From an uncultured Methanospirillum sp. (GTDB taxonomy: Archaea > Halobacteriota > Methanomicrobia > Methanomicrobiales > Methanospirillaceae): a stretch of DNA of 64,000 nucleotides. The stretch's first letter is position 1; every line of letters begins with the position of its first letter. The stretch lies in NCBI RefSeq assembly GCF_963668475.1, contig NZ_OY764544.1, positions 2,914,001-2,978,000 on the forward strand, read 5' to 3'. The notes under the pieces are model-generated. The model did not search any database and had not been told where the DNA came from. It saw nothing but the letters and a program-made list of their open reading frames with translations. The position numbers were made by a program, and so were the translations under genes. Positions 35,730-43,762 of this stretch are shown here, piece by piece.

Positions 35730-36640
35730 GGTTGCATCTGGTTTGTGATGATCTCACACATTTCAATATTCTCAAGTGCCTGTATCGGAGTGACCGGAAA
35801 AGGAACATTTGTTTTTACACAGGAGAGGAATGTCTGTAGTTCTGCCCTGAGAGGTTCTTTTTTAGCGACCTGAACCTTTTCAACAATATTTTCCTGCACG
35901 TATCGTTCATTTTCGACATTATATTTCCCGGGCTTGCGATATACATACACCTCCTGTGTCATAAAGTCCCCTTCTATGGTCAAATCTTCTTCTTCGATAT
36001 GGATCATCCGTATCTTTTTTGAAGATTTCCGACTTGCAGAAACCTGAACTATAGACTCGTCATATCTCATCTGAACTGAAGCAACATCTTCAGTACCCAT
36101 TGCATGGATCGAAGGTGTTCCTGAAAATAGAGAATGAAGAATGATATCAATATCATGTATCATGAGATCTTCAACAACATTGCTTGTTCCTGATAATCGG
36201 GTTGATGTTGGATTATGACGTTTTAACTCAACGAAAAGGGGTTCTTTTATCATATTTCTGATTTCTGCAACGATTGGATTAAACCTCTCTATGTGGCCGA
36301 CTCCAATGATTATATCCCTTGAAATGAGTTCAATAAGTTTTTTGGCCTCTTCTGATCTCTGACAGATCGGTTTTTCGATGAGAATATGGGTATCCTTTTT
36401 AAGGAGTTCCCAAACCGTGCTGAAATGATACGGGGTTGGAACACAGACACTTACTGCATCTACCTCATTGATAAGTTCCCTGAGATCTGATACAGCAAAT
36501 GCACCATACTCTTTGGATACCTGTTGTGCTGCATCTTTCTGCATGTCATATATATATACATCCCCGACTTCTTTGAGCTCCGAGTACACCCTGACGTGGT
36601 TTTTCCCCATCTGTCCGGTTCCGATAACACCTACATCCAT
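35726..36640 (-). CDS. wbpB: Gfo/Idh/MocA oxidoreductase (WbpB-like)
   Basis: An NAD-dependent sugar oxidoreductase (304 residues). The Rossmann motif is MDVGVIGTGQMGKNHVRVY; the catalytic-region EKP is in THILIEKPICQRSEEAKKL and the family GHIERFNP segment follows. In the Wbp pathway WbpB oxidises C3 of UDP-GlcNAcA to the 3-keto sugar. The stop lies one base from the aminotransferase stop/start junction and the gene overlaps wbpA by 4 bases, so tight coupling is expected. Substrate is inferred from the operon. Confidence 0.87.
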   Translation of the reverse strand: MDVGVIGTGQMGKNHVRVYSELKEVGDVYIYDMQKDAAQQVSKEYGAFAVSDLRELINEVDAVSVCVPTPYHFSTVWELLKKDTHILIEKPICQRSEEAKKLIELISRDIIIGVGHIERFNPIVAEIRNMIKEPLFVELKRHNPTSTRLSGTSNVVEDLMIHDIDIILHSLFSGTPSIHAMGTEDVASVQMRYDESIVQVSASRKSSKKIRMIHIEEEDLTIEGDFMTQEVYVYRKPGKYNVENERYVQENIVEKVQVAKKEPLRAELQTFLSCVKTNVPFPVTPIQALENIEMCEIITNQMQP

Positions 36641-37729
36641 TCAGGCAGCCTCGTTAATTGTCTGGCATATGTATGATAACTCTTTAGTTGTAAGTCCTGG
36701 CCAGACTGGAATGCTAAGAATCTCACTTGAAAGCCGGGTAGAAACCGGGGCTTCACTTCCTCTGATCTTCCCAAGATAAACCGGTTGCTTATGTACTGGT
36801 GTCGGGTAATGGATTGCTGTACCAATCCCTGCCCTTGAAAGTGCTTGGATCAGGTGATCCCGGGAGAGGTCGCACTCAGGAAGTACGCGGATGGCATACT
36901 GATGAAAGACATGTTCACATCCCGGTCTTATTGTCGGGCAGATAATACCTTCCCGGGTGATATGCTTCTGGTAGAATGCTGCATTCTCCTGTCTTATCCT
37001 GTTGAGTTCAGGCAGTTTTTTTAACTGAACTCTTCCAATCGCAGCACCGATGTTGGTTAGCCGGTAATTATATCCAATCATGGTATGGCTGTACTTGGAT
37101 TCCTGCCCGTGATTGATCACCTGCCTGACGCGCTGTGCATAGGAATCATCATCTGTTGTGATCATCCCCCCTTCTCCGGTGGTCATATTCTTGGTAGGGT
37201 AGAATGAAAAGCATCCCGATTTTCCAAAGGTTCCGACAGAACTGCCATGATACTTTGCACCATGTGCTTGGGCACAGTCTTCAATAAGTATCAGGTTGTC
37301 CTCATCACAGATCTGACAGAGCGGGTTCAGATCACACGGCTGACCAAAAAGGTGAACCGGAATTATTGCACGTGTTTTTGGGTTTATCTGTTCCAGGACT
37401 GATTCAGGATCAAGGCAGTAAAAAGTATCATCAACATCTGCGATAACAGGTGTTGCACTACACATACTGACCGATGTCGCTGTTGCAATAAAGGTGAACG
37501 CTGGGATGATCACTTCATCGCCGGCTGATATTCCGGCTGCCAGAAGCGCTGCATGAAGGGCGGCTGTTCCAGAACTAGTTGCGATAGAATGATTTGAGCC
37601 AATGAATCTTAAAAATTCGTGCTCAAATTGGGTTACTTCCTGCCCGCTGGCAAGCATTCCTGACTTGATTATCTCTGCTGCTGCGATTGCTTCATCTTCC
37701 CCGACAGAAGGTTTGGCAATCGGAATCAT
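36641..37729 (-). CDS. wbpE: DegT/DnrJ/EryC1-family sugar aminotransferase (WbpE-like)
   Basis: A PLP-dependent aminotransferase of 362 residues. The cofactor lysine is in GCFSFYPTKNMTTGEGG and the PLP-phosphate/aspartate region in LILIEDCAQAHGAKY; the N-terminal substrate lid HSIATSSGTAALHAALLA is typical. In the Wbp route it aminates the 3-keto group made by WbpB. It overlaps the acyltransferase gene by 4 bases and abuts the wbpB gene, confirming a single operon. The family assignment is firm; 3-amino position is by analogy. Confidence 0.88.
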   Translation of the reverse strand: MIPIAKPSVGEDEAIAAAEIIKSGMLASGQEVTQFEHEFLRFIGSNHSIATSSGTAALHAALLAAGISAGDEVIIPAFTFIATATSVSMCSATPVIADVDDTFYCLDPESVLEQINPKTRAIIPVHLFGQPCDLNPLCQICDEDNLILIEDCAQAHGAKYHGSSVGTFGKSGCFSFYPTKNMTTGEGGMITTDDDSYAQRVRQVINHGQESKYSHTMIGYNYRLTNIGAAIGRVQLKKLPELNRIRQENAAFYQKHITREGIICPTIRPGCEHVFHQYAIRVLPECDLSRDHLIQALSRAGIGTAIHYPTPVHKQPVYLGKIRGSEAPVSTRLSSEILSIPVWPGLTTKELSYICQTINEAA

Positions 37730-38319
37730 CGTCCTGCTCCTATCGGAAGAGGTTTGTGACGTGCTGGGGATCCGACTGCAAGCATACCCGCAGGGACATC
37801 TTTGGTCACTACTGATCCTGCTGCCACCAAGGATCCTGCTCCAATAATAACTCCGGGTAGGATGGTAACATTTGCACCGATTCGTGCCCGTTCCTGAATA
37901 ACCGGTCCTTCCATCTGGACATTATTTCTGGGAGGGTATCGGTCATTGGTCAGAACTGTGTTCGGACCGATAAAAACATCGTCTTCGATGGTGGTATTGG
38001 TTGGAATATATACCAGGCTCTGGAGGTTTACCCTATCTCCGATGGTTGTATTTCCTTCAATGATTGATCCGGTTCCGATTGAAACCTGATTTCCGATAAT
38101 TGTCTTTTCCCGGATCATCACATTATGGCCGGATGAAAACGATTCACCAATAGTTACATCTGCATATATGGTTGTTCCCGGGCGGATTACAGCATTATCG
38201 CCGATTGTACATCCGGTAAATAAATCTAATCCCAGGTGATACCTGGCAGGAAAGCCCAGAAAGACTGGATTGAAGACAGTGATATTTTTTCCAAGATTAT
38301 TGGTTCCATAATTCTGCAT
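37726..38319 (-). CDS. wbpD: Left-handed beta-helix N-acetyltransferase (WbpD-like)
   Basis: The 197-residue protein consists largely of hexapeptide repeats (IGDNAVIRPGTTIYADVTIG, then IGNQVSIGTGSIIEGNTTIG, IGANVTILPGVIIGAGSLV), the trimeric LbH fold of sugar O/N-acyltransferases. WbpD acetylates the 3-amino group to give UDP-GlcNAc(3NAc)A. First gene of the minus-strand operon, ATG at 38319, with an AT-rich 220-base promoter region upstream that is shared with the divergent GT2 gene. Confidence 0.88.
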   Translation of the reverse strand: MQNYGTNNLGKNITVFNPVFLGFPARYHLGLDLFTGCTIGDNAVIRPGTTIYADVTIGESFSSGHNVMIREKTIIGNQVSIGTGSIIEGNTTIGDRVNLQSLVYIPTNTTIEDDVFIGPNTVLTNDRYPPRNNVQMEGPVIQERARIGANVTILPGVIIGAGSLVAAGSVVTKDVPAGMLAVGSPARHKPLPIGAGR

Positions 38320-38542
38320 AGTATTTGCCCAAAAAATAATATGGTTACGTTGAAGAAAAAATTATTCTGCTATTATCGTTTGTTTCAAGATATTAATCTA
38401 CTATTTGATTGAATTTTCCTTCTGTATCTTACCCGGAAATAGAAAAAAAATCTTAGTCTATAATTTAAACATTTTTTGGACAAATTATGATTGATATTTT
38501 ATGTTAGATTAAACAGTACAATATTGGTGGGATGAACTGGGG
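38320..38542. promoter_or_regulatory. Divergent promoter region (wbp operon / GT2)
   Basis: About 220 very AT-rich bases between divergently transcribed genes, marking also the change from the more GC-rich wbp block to the AT-rich genes to the right. TATA-like runs are abundant on both strands (for example TATAATTTAAA near 38460). GGTGGG about 15 bases before the plus-strand ATG is a likely ribosome-binding site for the GT2 gene. Confidence 0.4.
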
Positions 38543-39493
38543 ATGTATCAAGATAAAAAAATCGCCGTTGTTGTTCCGGCATATAAAGAAGAAGTGCTTA
38601 TTGAGCGAACATTATTTTCAATCCCTGATTTTGTGGATCGGGTTTATGCAGTAGATGATGCATCTCCTGATAGAACCGGAATATTGATAGATGCATGTGC
38701 TAAGAAGAACTCTAAAATAATACCTATTCATCATTCTCACAATAAAGGGGTCGGGGGAGCAATAGTCTCCGGGTATAAACAGGCACTTGAAGACGGGATG
38801 GATATAGTGACTGTGATGGCAGGGGATAACCAAATGGATCCTACTTTTCTTCCAGAACTTCTTGATCCGGTTGTTAAAGGTGAGGTTGATTATTCTGTTG
38901 GAAACCGGCTTATAAATGAGAAATTTCGCCAGGGAATGTCAAAATGGAGATTTGTGGGGAATTCAGTATTAACTCTGCTCACGAAGATTGCATCTGGATA
39001 CTGGCAACTTATGGATCCCCAGAATGGGTATACGGCAATTTCCCGTCGGGCTCTTGAGACAATTTCTCTGGATGCAATCTATCCACGGTATGGATATTGT
39101 AATGATCTACTGGTGTGGCTGAATACATTTGGTTTTCGGGTCCGAAATGTTCCTCATCCAGCAAGATATGGGATTGAAAGGTCGAAGATAAAGTATTCTT
39201 CTTACATTGTCCGCTTGTCATGGCTGCTATTCAATGCCTTCTTTTGGAGACTTAAAACAAAATATGTATTGCTCAGTTTTCACCCACTGGTTTTTTTTTA
39301 TCTCTTTGGGTTTTTCTTCAGTTTTTTAGGTTTCCTATTTGGTATCTATGCAATGTATTTCAAATTTCTATTAAAAAATGAGATATTTGTTCCGGCTGTG
39401 GTCTCGGTTATATTATTTGCCCTTGGTGTCCAGTTTATATTATTTGCAATGCTTTTTGACATGCAGGAAGAGAATAAAGGGACATGGTATTAA
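38543..39493 (+). CDS. Glycosyltransferase family 2, polyprenol-phosphate sugar transferase-like, membrane-anchored
   Basis: The protein (316 residues) starts with a GT2 domain: IAVVVPAYKEEVLIERTLFS, VDRVYAVDDASPDRTGILID, DIVTVMAGDNQMDPTFL (metal motif region D-N-Q) and a central DPQNGYTAISRRALE. C-terminal residues about 245-310 hold two hydrophobic segments (VFFYLFGFFFSFLGFLFGIY and FVPAVVSVILFALGVQFIL), so it is membrane-bound with the active site inside. This layout matches dolichyl-phosphate-mannose/glucose synthase-like or initiating transferases. It is followed by a T8 run and a MITE. Confidence 0.88.
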   Translation: MYQDKKIAVVVPAYKEEVLIERTLFSIPDFVDRVYAVDDASPDRTGILIDACAKKNSKIIPIHHSHNKGVGGAIVSGYKQALEDGMDIVTVMAGDNQMDPTFLPELLDPVVKGEVDYSVGNRLINEKFRQGMSKWRFVGNSVLTLLTKIASGYWQLMDPQNGYTAISRRALETISLDAIYPRYGYCNDLLVWLNTFGFRVRNVPHPARYGIERSKIKYSSYIVRLSWLLFNAFFWRLKTKYVLLSFHPLVFFYLFGFFFSFLGFLFGIYAMYFKFLLKNEIFVPAVVSVILFALGVQFILFAMLFDMQEENKGTWY

Positions 39494-39503
39494 ATTCGAT
39501 CTC

Positions 39504-39511
39504 TTTTTTTT
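39504..39511 (+). terminator. Oligo-T run after the GT2 gene
   Basis: CTC followed by T8 starts ten bases after the GT2 stop. Archaeal RNA polymerase terminates at such T-runs without needing a hairpin. The placement right after a stop, before a mobile insertion, makes termination likely. Confidence 0.5.
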
Positions 39512-39571
39512 GGTTTATGAAAAGAAAAAACCGTTAAAAAATTTTTTGGAACAGATTTCCGATGTAACCTA

Positions 39572-39644
39572 GTGCTTGTCGTCTCTTAATTTTCAATATC
39601 ACTTCCAAGGGGAATTACTCTCAAATTTAAATGACGAGGGGCAC
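39572..39644. mobile_element. 73-bp MITE derived from the IS630 element
   Basis: Flanked by TA within CTAG (39570-39571 and 39645-39646). The right end, read inward, is GTGCCCCTCGTCATTTAAAT, matching the IS630 copy A right end (GTACCCCTCGCCACTTAAAT) at 17 of 20 positions; the left end GTGCTTGTCGTCTCTTAA is a weaker match. No coding content. It is therefore a non-autonomous derivative of the IS630 elements at 17.5 and 20.5 kb or of a close relative. Confidence 0.88.
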
Positions 39645-39693
39645 TAGAATTTATTTATGAAAAAATTAATTATATTTATGTGTAAATAAAATC

Positions 39694-40752
39694 ATGGTCT
39701 TACTTTTTCAGATAGTTGATGTCCTTAAATCTTGTCCAGATCTACTTGACAGGTTCCTTCTTCAAGAGGAATATGAAAATCCAATTAACGATATGTATGG
39801 TCGAATTCCATATTGGGCAAGCCGACAACGTGAAATCTTTCATCCATCGGTATCTGAATATCTTTATCAGATAGGCCATATAACTCCAATATATCCGCAA
39901 AATAATGAGTTTGCTTTATGTGTTACTCATGACATAGATATGATCTTTAAACCAATCGGACAAAAAATGATGGATAGTTTGGAATTCCTATTGAGAAAAG
40001 ACTTATCCTGTTTTTTTTGTGAGTTGTTATCGCTTCCAAATCCAAAGAATCCGGTTTATAATTTTGAGGAGATTCTTTTACTTGAAAAAGAATATGGTGT
40101 GAGATCGACCTGGTTTTTTCAGGCATTAGAGCCTGGAGAACCTGAATTCAGATATCGGCTTACTGATGTATCAGAAGCTATTAAATTAATTACTGATGCA
40201 GGGGGAGAGATTGGATTACATGGGGGGTTTGGTACTTCTGATAATTTCGAGTTGGTGCAGCGAGAAAAGAAACGGCTTGAAAGAATACTTGGAAAGAGGG
40301 TTACCGGATATAGGAGCCATTATCTAAAATTTTCCGTACCACATTCATGGAATATTTTATCAAAAGCAGGGTTTGAATATGACTCAACACTTGGGTATAC
40401 GGATTGTATCGGATTTAGAAATGGAATGTGCCACCCATTCAACCCTATTAACCTGAAAACTCTAGAATCTATTGATATTATTGAGATTCCGTTGCATGTC
40501 ATGGAAATGAGTTTATTCCAACACTATATGCGTCTTAATATTGATGAGGCATTTAAGTTGATACGAGAGATGATTGATGCAGTTCACTCCTGTGGGGGGG
40601 TGTTTGTTGTGAACTGGCATAATACTGGGTTATTAAAGGAAAGTAAAGAACGAATACTATTTGAGAAAGTACTTGGATATTGTGAAGAAAATAAGGCATG
40701 GATGGCGAGGGCTGATGAGATAGTAAAGTGGGTGAAGAATGGGTTTCGATAA
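39694..40752 (+). CDS. Polysaccharide deacetylase (NodB-type) family protein
   Basis: The protein (352 residues) resembles the archaeal/bacterial polysaccharide deacetylase group found in capsule loci. Seen: FALCVTHDIDMIF (motif 1 with H-D-x-D), GGEIGLHGGFGTSDN (motif 2, where the second histidine of HxxxH is not obvious), RVTGYRSHYLKFSVPHSW (motif 3, normally RxPY) and VFVVNWHNTG at the end. No signal peptide, so it acts in the cytoplasm if at all. A G7 run lies in the coding sequence (40594-40600). It overlaps the FemAB-like gene by 14 bases. N-deacetylation of a hexosamine would fit, unproven. Confidence 0.75.
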   Translation: MVLLFQIVDVLKSCPDLLDRFLLQEEYENPINDMYGRIPYWASRQREIFHPSVSEYLYQIGHITPIYPQNNEFALCVTHDIDMIFKPIGQKMMDSLEFLLRKDLSCFFCELLSLPNPKNPVYNFEEILLLEKEYGVRSTWFFQALEPGEPEFRYRLTDVSEAIKLITDAGGEIGLHGGFGTSDNFELVQREKKRLERILGKRVTGYRSHYLKFSVPHSWNILSKAGFEYDSTLGYTDCIGFRNGMCHPFNPINLKTLESIDIIEIPLHVMEMSLFQHYMRLNIDEAFKLIREMIDAVHSCGGVFVVNWHNTGLLKESKERILFEKVLGYCEENKAWMARADEIVKWVKNGFR

Positions 40753-41779
40753 TGGGGTCCGAATTTTGTCTCCTGAAGAATACCATCTTTGGGACGATCT
40801 GGTCAGACAATCACCTGAAGGTAGTTGTTTTCATCTTGGTCAATGGATTGAAAGATATGCAGAGTTGTCTGGGAAAAAAGAACATGTTTACGGATTTTTT
40901 AGAGAGGGTTCCCTTATTGGGGGGTGTTCTGGGTTTGCAGATAAAAAAATAATGACCAGTTTTGTTTCATCAGGACCAATGACCCCATATGGGGGATTTA
41001 TTTTTGCTCCGTCAGATAGTACAAAAGTGCGAGAAAAAGAACGGGTCTATTATAGTATCATTTCGAAAATAAATGATTCCCTGATAAAGAACTATGATTA
41101 TATTAATTTAATAAATTCTCCTGGTATTGTGGATATTCGGCCGTTTATCTGGAATAAGTGGAAATCCTCAATTTATTATTCCTATACTTTTTATTTAGAT
41201 AAAAATATCAACGAGCGTATTTCAAAAAAGGTTAGAAACACTGTGAATAAAGCGAAAAAAATGGATATTTCTGTAAATAAAGAATATAATCCTGAAAGTT
41301 ATTATCAGTTATTTATCAGAACGTTTGAAAAACAACATCTAATACCCCCAATTTCAAAAAAATTCCTCTTACAGATGATTGAAATGATTATTTTAAATAA
41401 TTTTGGTGAAATGTGGACTGCTCGGACTTCTAGCGGGGAATTAGTTGCGGCAGAAATTATCATCTGGGATAATATTAGAGCATATCGATGGTCAGCTGTA
41501 CTCGATCCTCGTTTTAAAGATACTGGGGCAACCTCGTTTTTATTATCATCCATTTTTCAGGATTTGTTTGATAAAGGTTTTCATGAAATTAATCTCATGG
41601 CAGGAAACACTCCCCAATTATCAAAATTTATTTCAGGTTTCAATCCTGAATTAAGATTCTATTTTGGTGTTGAGTATTCAAATTTTAGGTATAATGCTTT
41701 AAAAGTTCCCTTTTCATTTTATAAAAAAAAGGTGGGCGTCTTAAAGAGATTTCTAAATCGTCCTGTAAGAGTAATATGA
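40739..41779 (+). CDS. FemAB/GNAT-like transferase
   Basis: The protein (346 residues) shows the double-GNAT FemAB-type plan: an N-terminal lobe (VRQSPEGSCFHLGQWIERY, typical of Acetyltransf_6/FemAB) and a C-terminal lobe around residues 190-310 (YYQLFIRTFEKQHLIPP, AAEIIIWDNIRAYRWSAVLD, INLMAGNTPQLSKFISGFNP). Such proteins in polysaccharide loci are thought to add aminoacyl or acyl groups to amino sugars. Translationally coupled to the deacetylase gene, which could free the amino group it would acylate. Donor unknown. Confidence 0.78.
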   Translation: MGFDNGVRILSPEEYHLWDDLVRQSPEGSCFHLGQWIERYAELSGKKEHVYGFFREGSLIGGCSGFADKKIMTSFVSSGPMTPYGGFIFAPSDSTKVREKERVYYSIISKINDSLIKNYDYINLINSPGIVDIRPFIWNKWKSSIYYSYTFYLDKNINERISKKVRNTVNKAKKMDISVNKEYNPESYYQLFIRTFEKQHLIPPISKKFLLQMIEMIILNNFGEMWTARTSSGELVAAEIIIWDNIRAYRWSAVLDPRFKDTGATSFLLSSIFQDLFDKGFHEINLMAGNTPQLSKFISGFNPELRFYFGVEYSNFRYNALKVPFSFYKKKVGVLKRFLNRPVRVI

Positions 41780-41847
41780 AATGAACTTCATAATATTTAG
41801 ATAGTCTGATTATTACCGTGAATCGGGGATTTTAAAATAAATATTGT

Positions 41848-43032
41848 ATGAAAATCGGTCTAGTTTCGTTTGGTTATCCTGATAATTATTATCGTGTTAA
41901 ATACATTTTTACTCATGAATTAGTTCAATCTTTAAACCAAAAAGTTGAGATTATTGTTTTTGATTTATCAGCAGATCCCACTTATTATAATCGAATTACC
42001 CTCGATCTTTTTGAAGGGATTAAAGTATATAGAATTCCTCCTATTAGTTCACAAAAATGTTTTGCAAAAAAAATTAAATTAATTCGGTCAATAATTTCAT
42101 CATGCAATAGTGAAAAAGTAGATTTTATCCTATATAATTTTTTAAATATTAATCATCTGTTTCTAATGAGTATTTTTCCATCAAATATTCATAAAGGTGT
42201 TATTGTTCATGGTGTTGATGCAATGGCCTTATGGGAAAATCCCATTATCCGGTTTGGAAAAAGGCTAATATTAAAAAAAATGGATTATGTTTTTCCAGTA
42301 AGTGATTTTACAAATATGTTAGTCCAGCCTTTACTGCCAATTCATGAATACACAAAAATACATCTTTTTTATAACGGGATAAAAAAAGAAAAATTTTTAG
42401 ACATTTTTAATTCAGATAAATTAGCCCTTAAAAAAGAAATGGGAATTCCAAATAAAAAAATTATCTTAAGTATCTGTGATTTGATTCCTCGAAAGGGTAT
42501 TGATATCTGCATAAAAGCTGATAAACTTTTAAAGAATAAGGGACTGGATTTTATCCATATTATTATTGGTAAAGGTCCTGAAAAGAAAAATTTATTATCA
42601 ATGGCAAAAAATCTGGGGTTGGATGATATTATAATATGGATAGATTATGTTGATAACGATGAAGAATTAGTAAAATATTATTGGATTTCTGATGTATATA
42701 CAATGGTAAGTAAAACAACTTTTTCTCCATTAGGTGTTGAAGGATTTGGAATTTCATATATTGAAGCACAGTACTTAGGGATTCCTGTTGTAGGTGGAAA
42801 TTCGGGAGGAGTTCCAACTGCTGTGAAACACGGTTTTACGGGGTATCTTATAGATCCAAATCATCAAACTCCAGAGAAAGAGGTTGCTTCATATATTTTA
42901 AAAATTCTAACTGATGAAGAGTTATATACTCAATTAAGTAAAAATGCTCATGATTTTGTTAATGAGAATTTTGATTGGGAAAAAAATTCCGAAATAATTA
43001 TGGAATTAATTACCAAGGGATATGAACGGTGA
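41848..43032 (+). CDS. Glycosyltransferase family 4 protein
   Basis: A GT-B enzyme of 394 residues. The N-terminal half (IGLVSFGYPDNYYRVKYIF, KGVIVHGVDAMALWENP) is followed by the donor lobe: IHLFYNGIKKEKF, KKIILSICDLIPRKGIDI and EGFGISYIEAQYLGIPVVGG with the EX7E motif, then GGVPTAVKHGFTGYLIDP. Intact, ATG start, about 70 bases after the FemAB-like gene. It probably adds one sugar in the chain built by genes at 38.5-45 kb; sugar unknown. Confidence 0.88.
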   Translation: MKIGLVSFGYPDNYYRVKYIFTHELVQSLNQKVEIIVFDLSADPTYYNRITLDLFEGIKVYRIPPISSQKCFAKKIKLIRSIISSCNSEKVDFILYNFLNINHLFLMSIFPSNIHKGVIVHGVDAMALWENPIIRFGKRLILKKMDYVFPVSDFTNMLVQPLLPIHEYTKIHLFYNGIKKEKFLDIFNSDKLALKKEMGIPNKKIILSICDLIPRKGIDICIKADKLLKNKGLDFIHIIIGKGPEKKNLLSMAKNLGLDDIIIWIDYVDNDEELVKYYWISDVYTMVSKTTFSPLGVEGFGISYIEAQYLGIPVVGGNSGGVPTAVKHGFTGYLIDPNHQTPEKEVASYILKILTDEELYTQLSKNAHDFVNENFDWEKNSEIIMELITKGYER

Positions 43033-43213
43033 CTTATTATCATTGAGAATAACAATGAAATGGTAATGTGACTAATTTCTGAATATGAGATACATGATTC
43101 ATAAATAATGCATCATATCGATATATTAATGACATCTACTTCCGATATTCAATTAAAAATAATTATCCTCATGATTTGCAGGAAACATTATGAAGTTACT
43201 ATGAATACAAAAA

Positions 43214-43762
43214 ATGAATAATATTGAAAAACTTAATATTGGCTGTGGAACTGACATAAAAGACGGGTGGATTAATTTAGATGGAAAAAATCTTCCCGGG
43301 GTTGATATAGTTCATGATTTGGAGGTTTTTCCATGGCCTTTTGTAGACAATCAATTTGATGAAATATATATGAAGGATGTTCTTGAACATCTTCCAAATA
43401 CAATACAAACTCTGGAGGAAATTTACCGGATTACTAAACTGCATGGTAAAATCTTTATTGCAGTACCATATTGGAATAGTTGGGAGGCCATCACTGACCC
43501 TACTCATATCAAGCATTTTAATGAATATTCATTCGATTTTTTTGATCCCTCATGTATTCTCTGCAAAAATCGCGATTATTATTCGTTTGCTCGTTTTAAA
43601 ATTCTTAAAATGGGATATGTTATTCGGCCTTTTGCTCCAAACTTTGAGTTATTTCGAGTTTACACTATTTATAGCCCAATATGGCAAAAAATGCTAGCCT
43701 TTTTTGCATCATATCTTTCAAATATTATTATTGGATTGGATTTTTATTTGGAGAGAATATGA
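43214..43762 (+). CDS. SAM-dependent methyltransferase (short class I)
   Basis: The protein (182 residues) begins LNIGCGTDIKDGWINLDGKN, the motif I of the Methyltransf_11-like group seen in polysaccharide loci, with DNQFDEIYMKDVLEHLPN as motif IV. The C-terminus is hydrophobic (FFASYLSNIIIGLDFYL). It overlaps the next gene by 4 bases (ATGA at 43759). Likely methylates a glycan or a lipid-linked sugar in the cytoplasm; target unknown. Confidence 0.82.
   Translation: MNNIEKLNIGCGTDIKDGWINLDGKNLPGVDIVHDLEVFPWPFVDNQFDEIYMKDVLEHLPNTIQTLEEIYRITKLHGKIFIAVPYWNSWEAITDPTHIKHFNEYSFDFFDPSCILCKNRDYYSFARFKILKMGYVIRPFAPNFELFRVYTIYSPIWQKMLAFFASYLSNIIIGLDFYLERI

Noticed and set aside
43681-43758. Upstream ATG for the GT-B gene
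   Set aside because: It lies within the methyltransferase gene; the ATG at 43759 has GGAGAGA before it and the family-type N-terminus.
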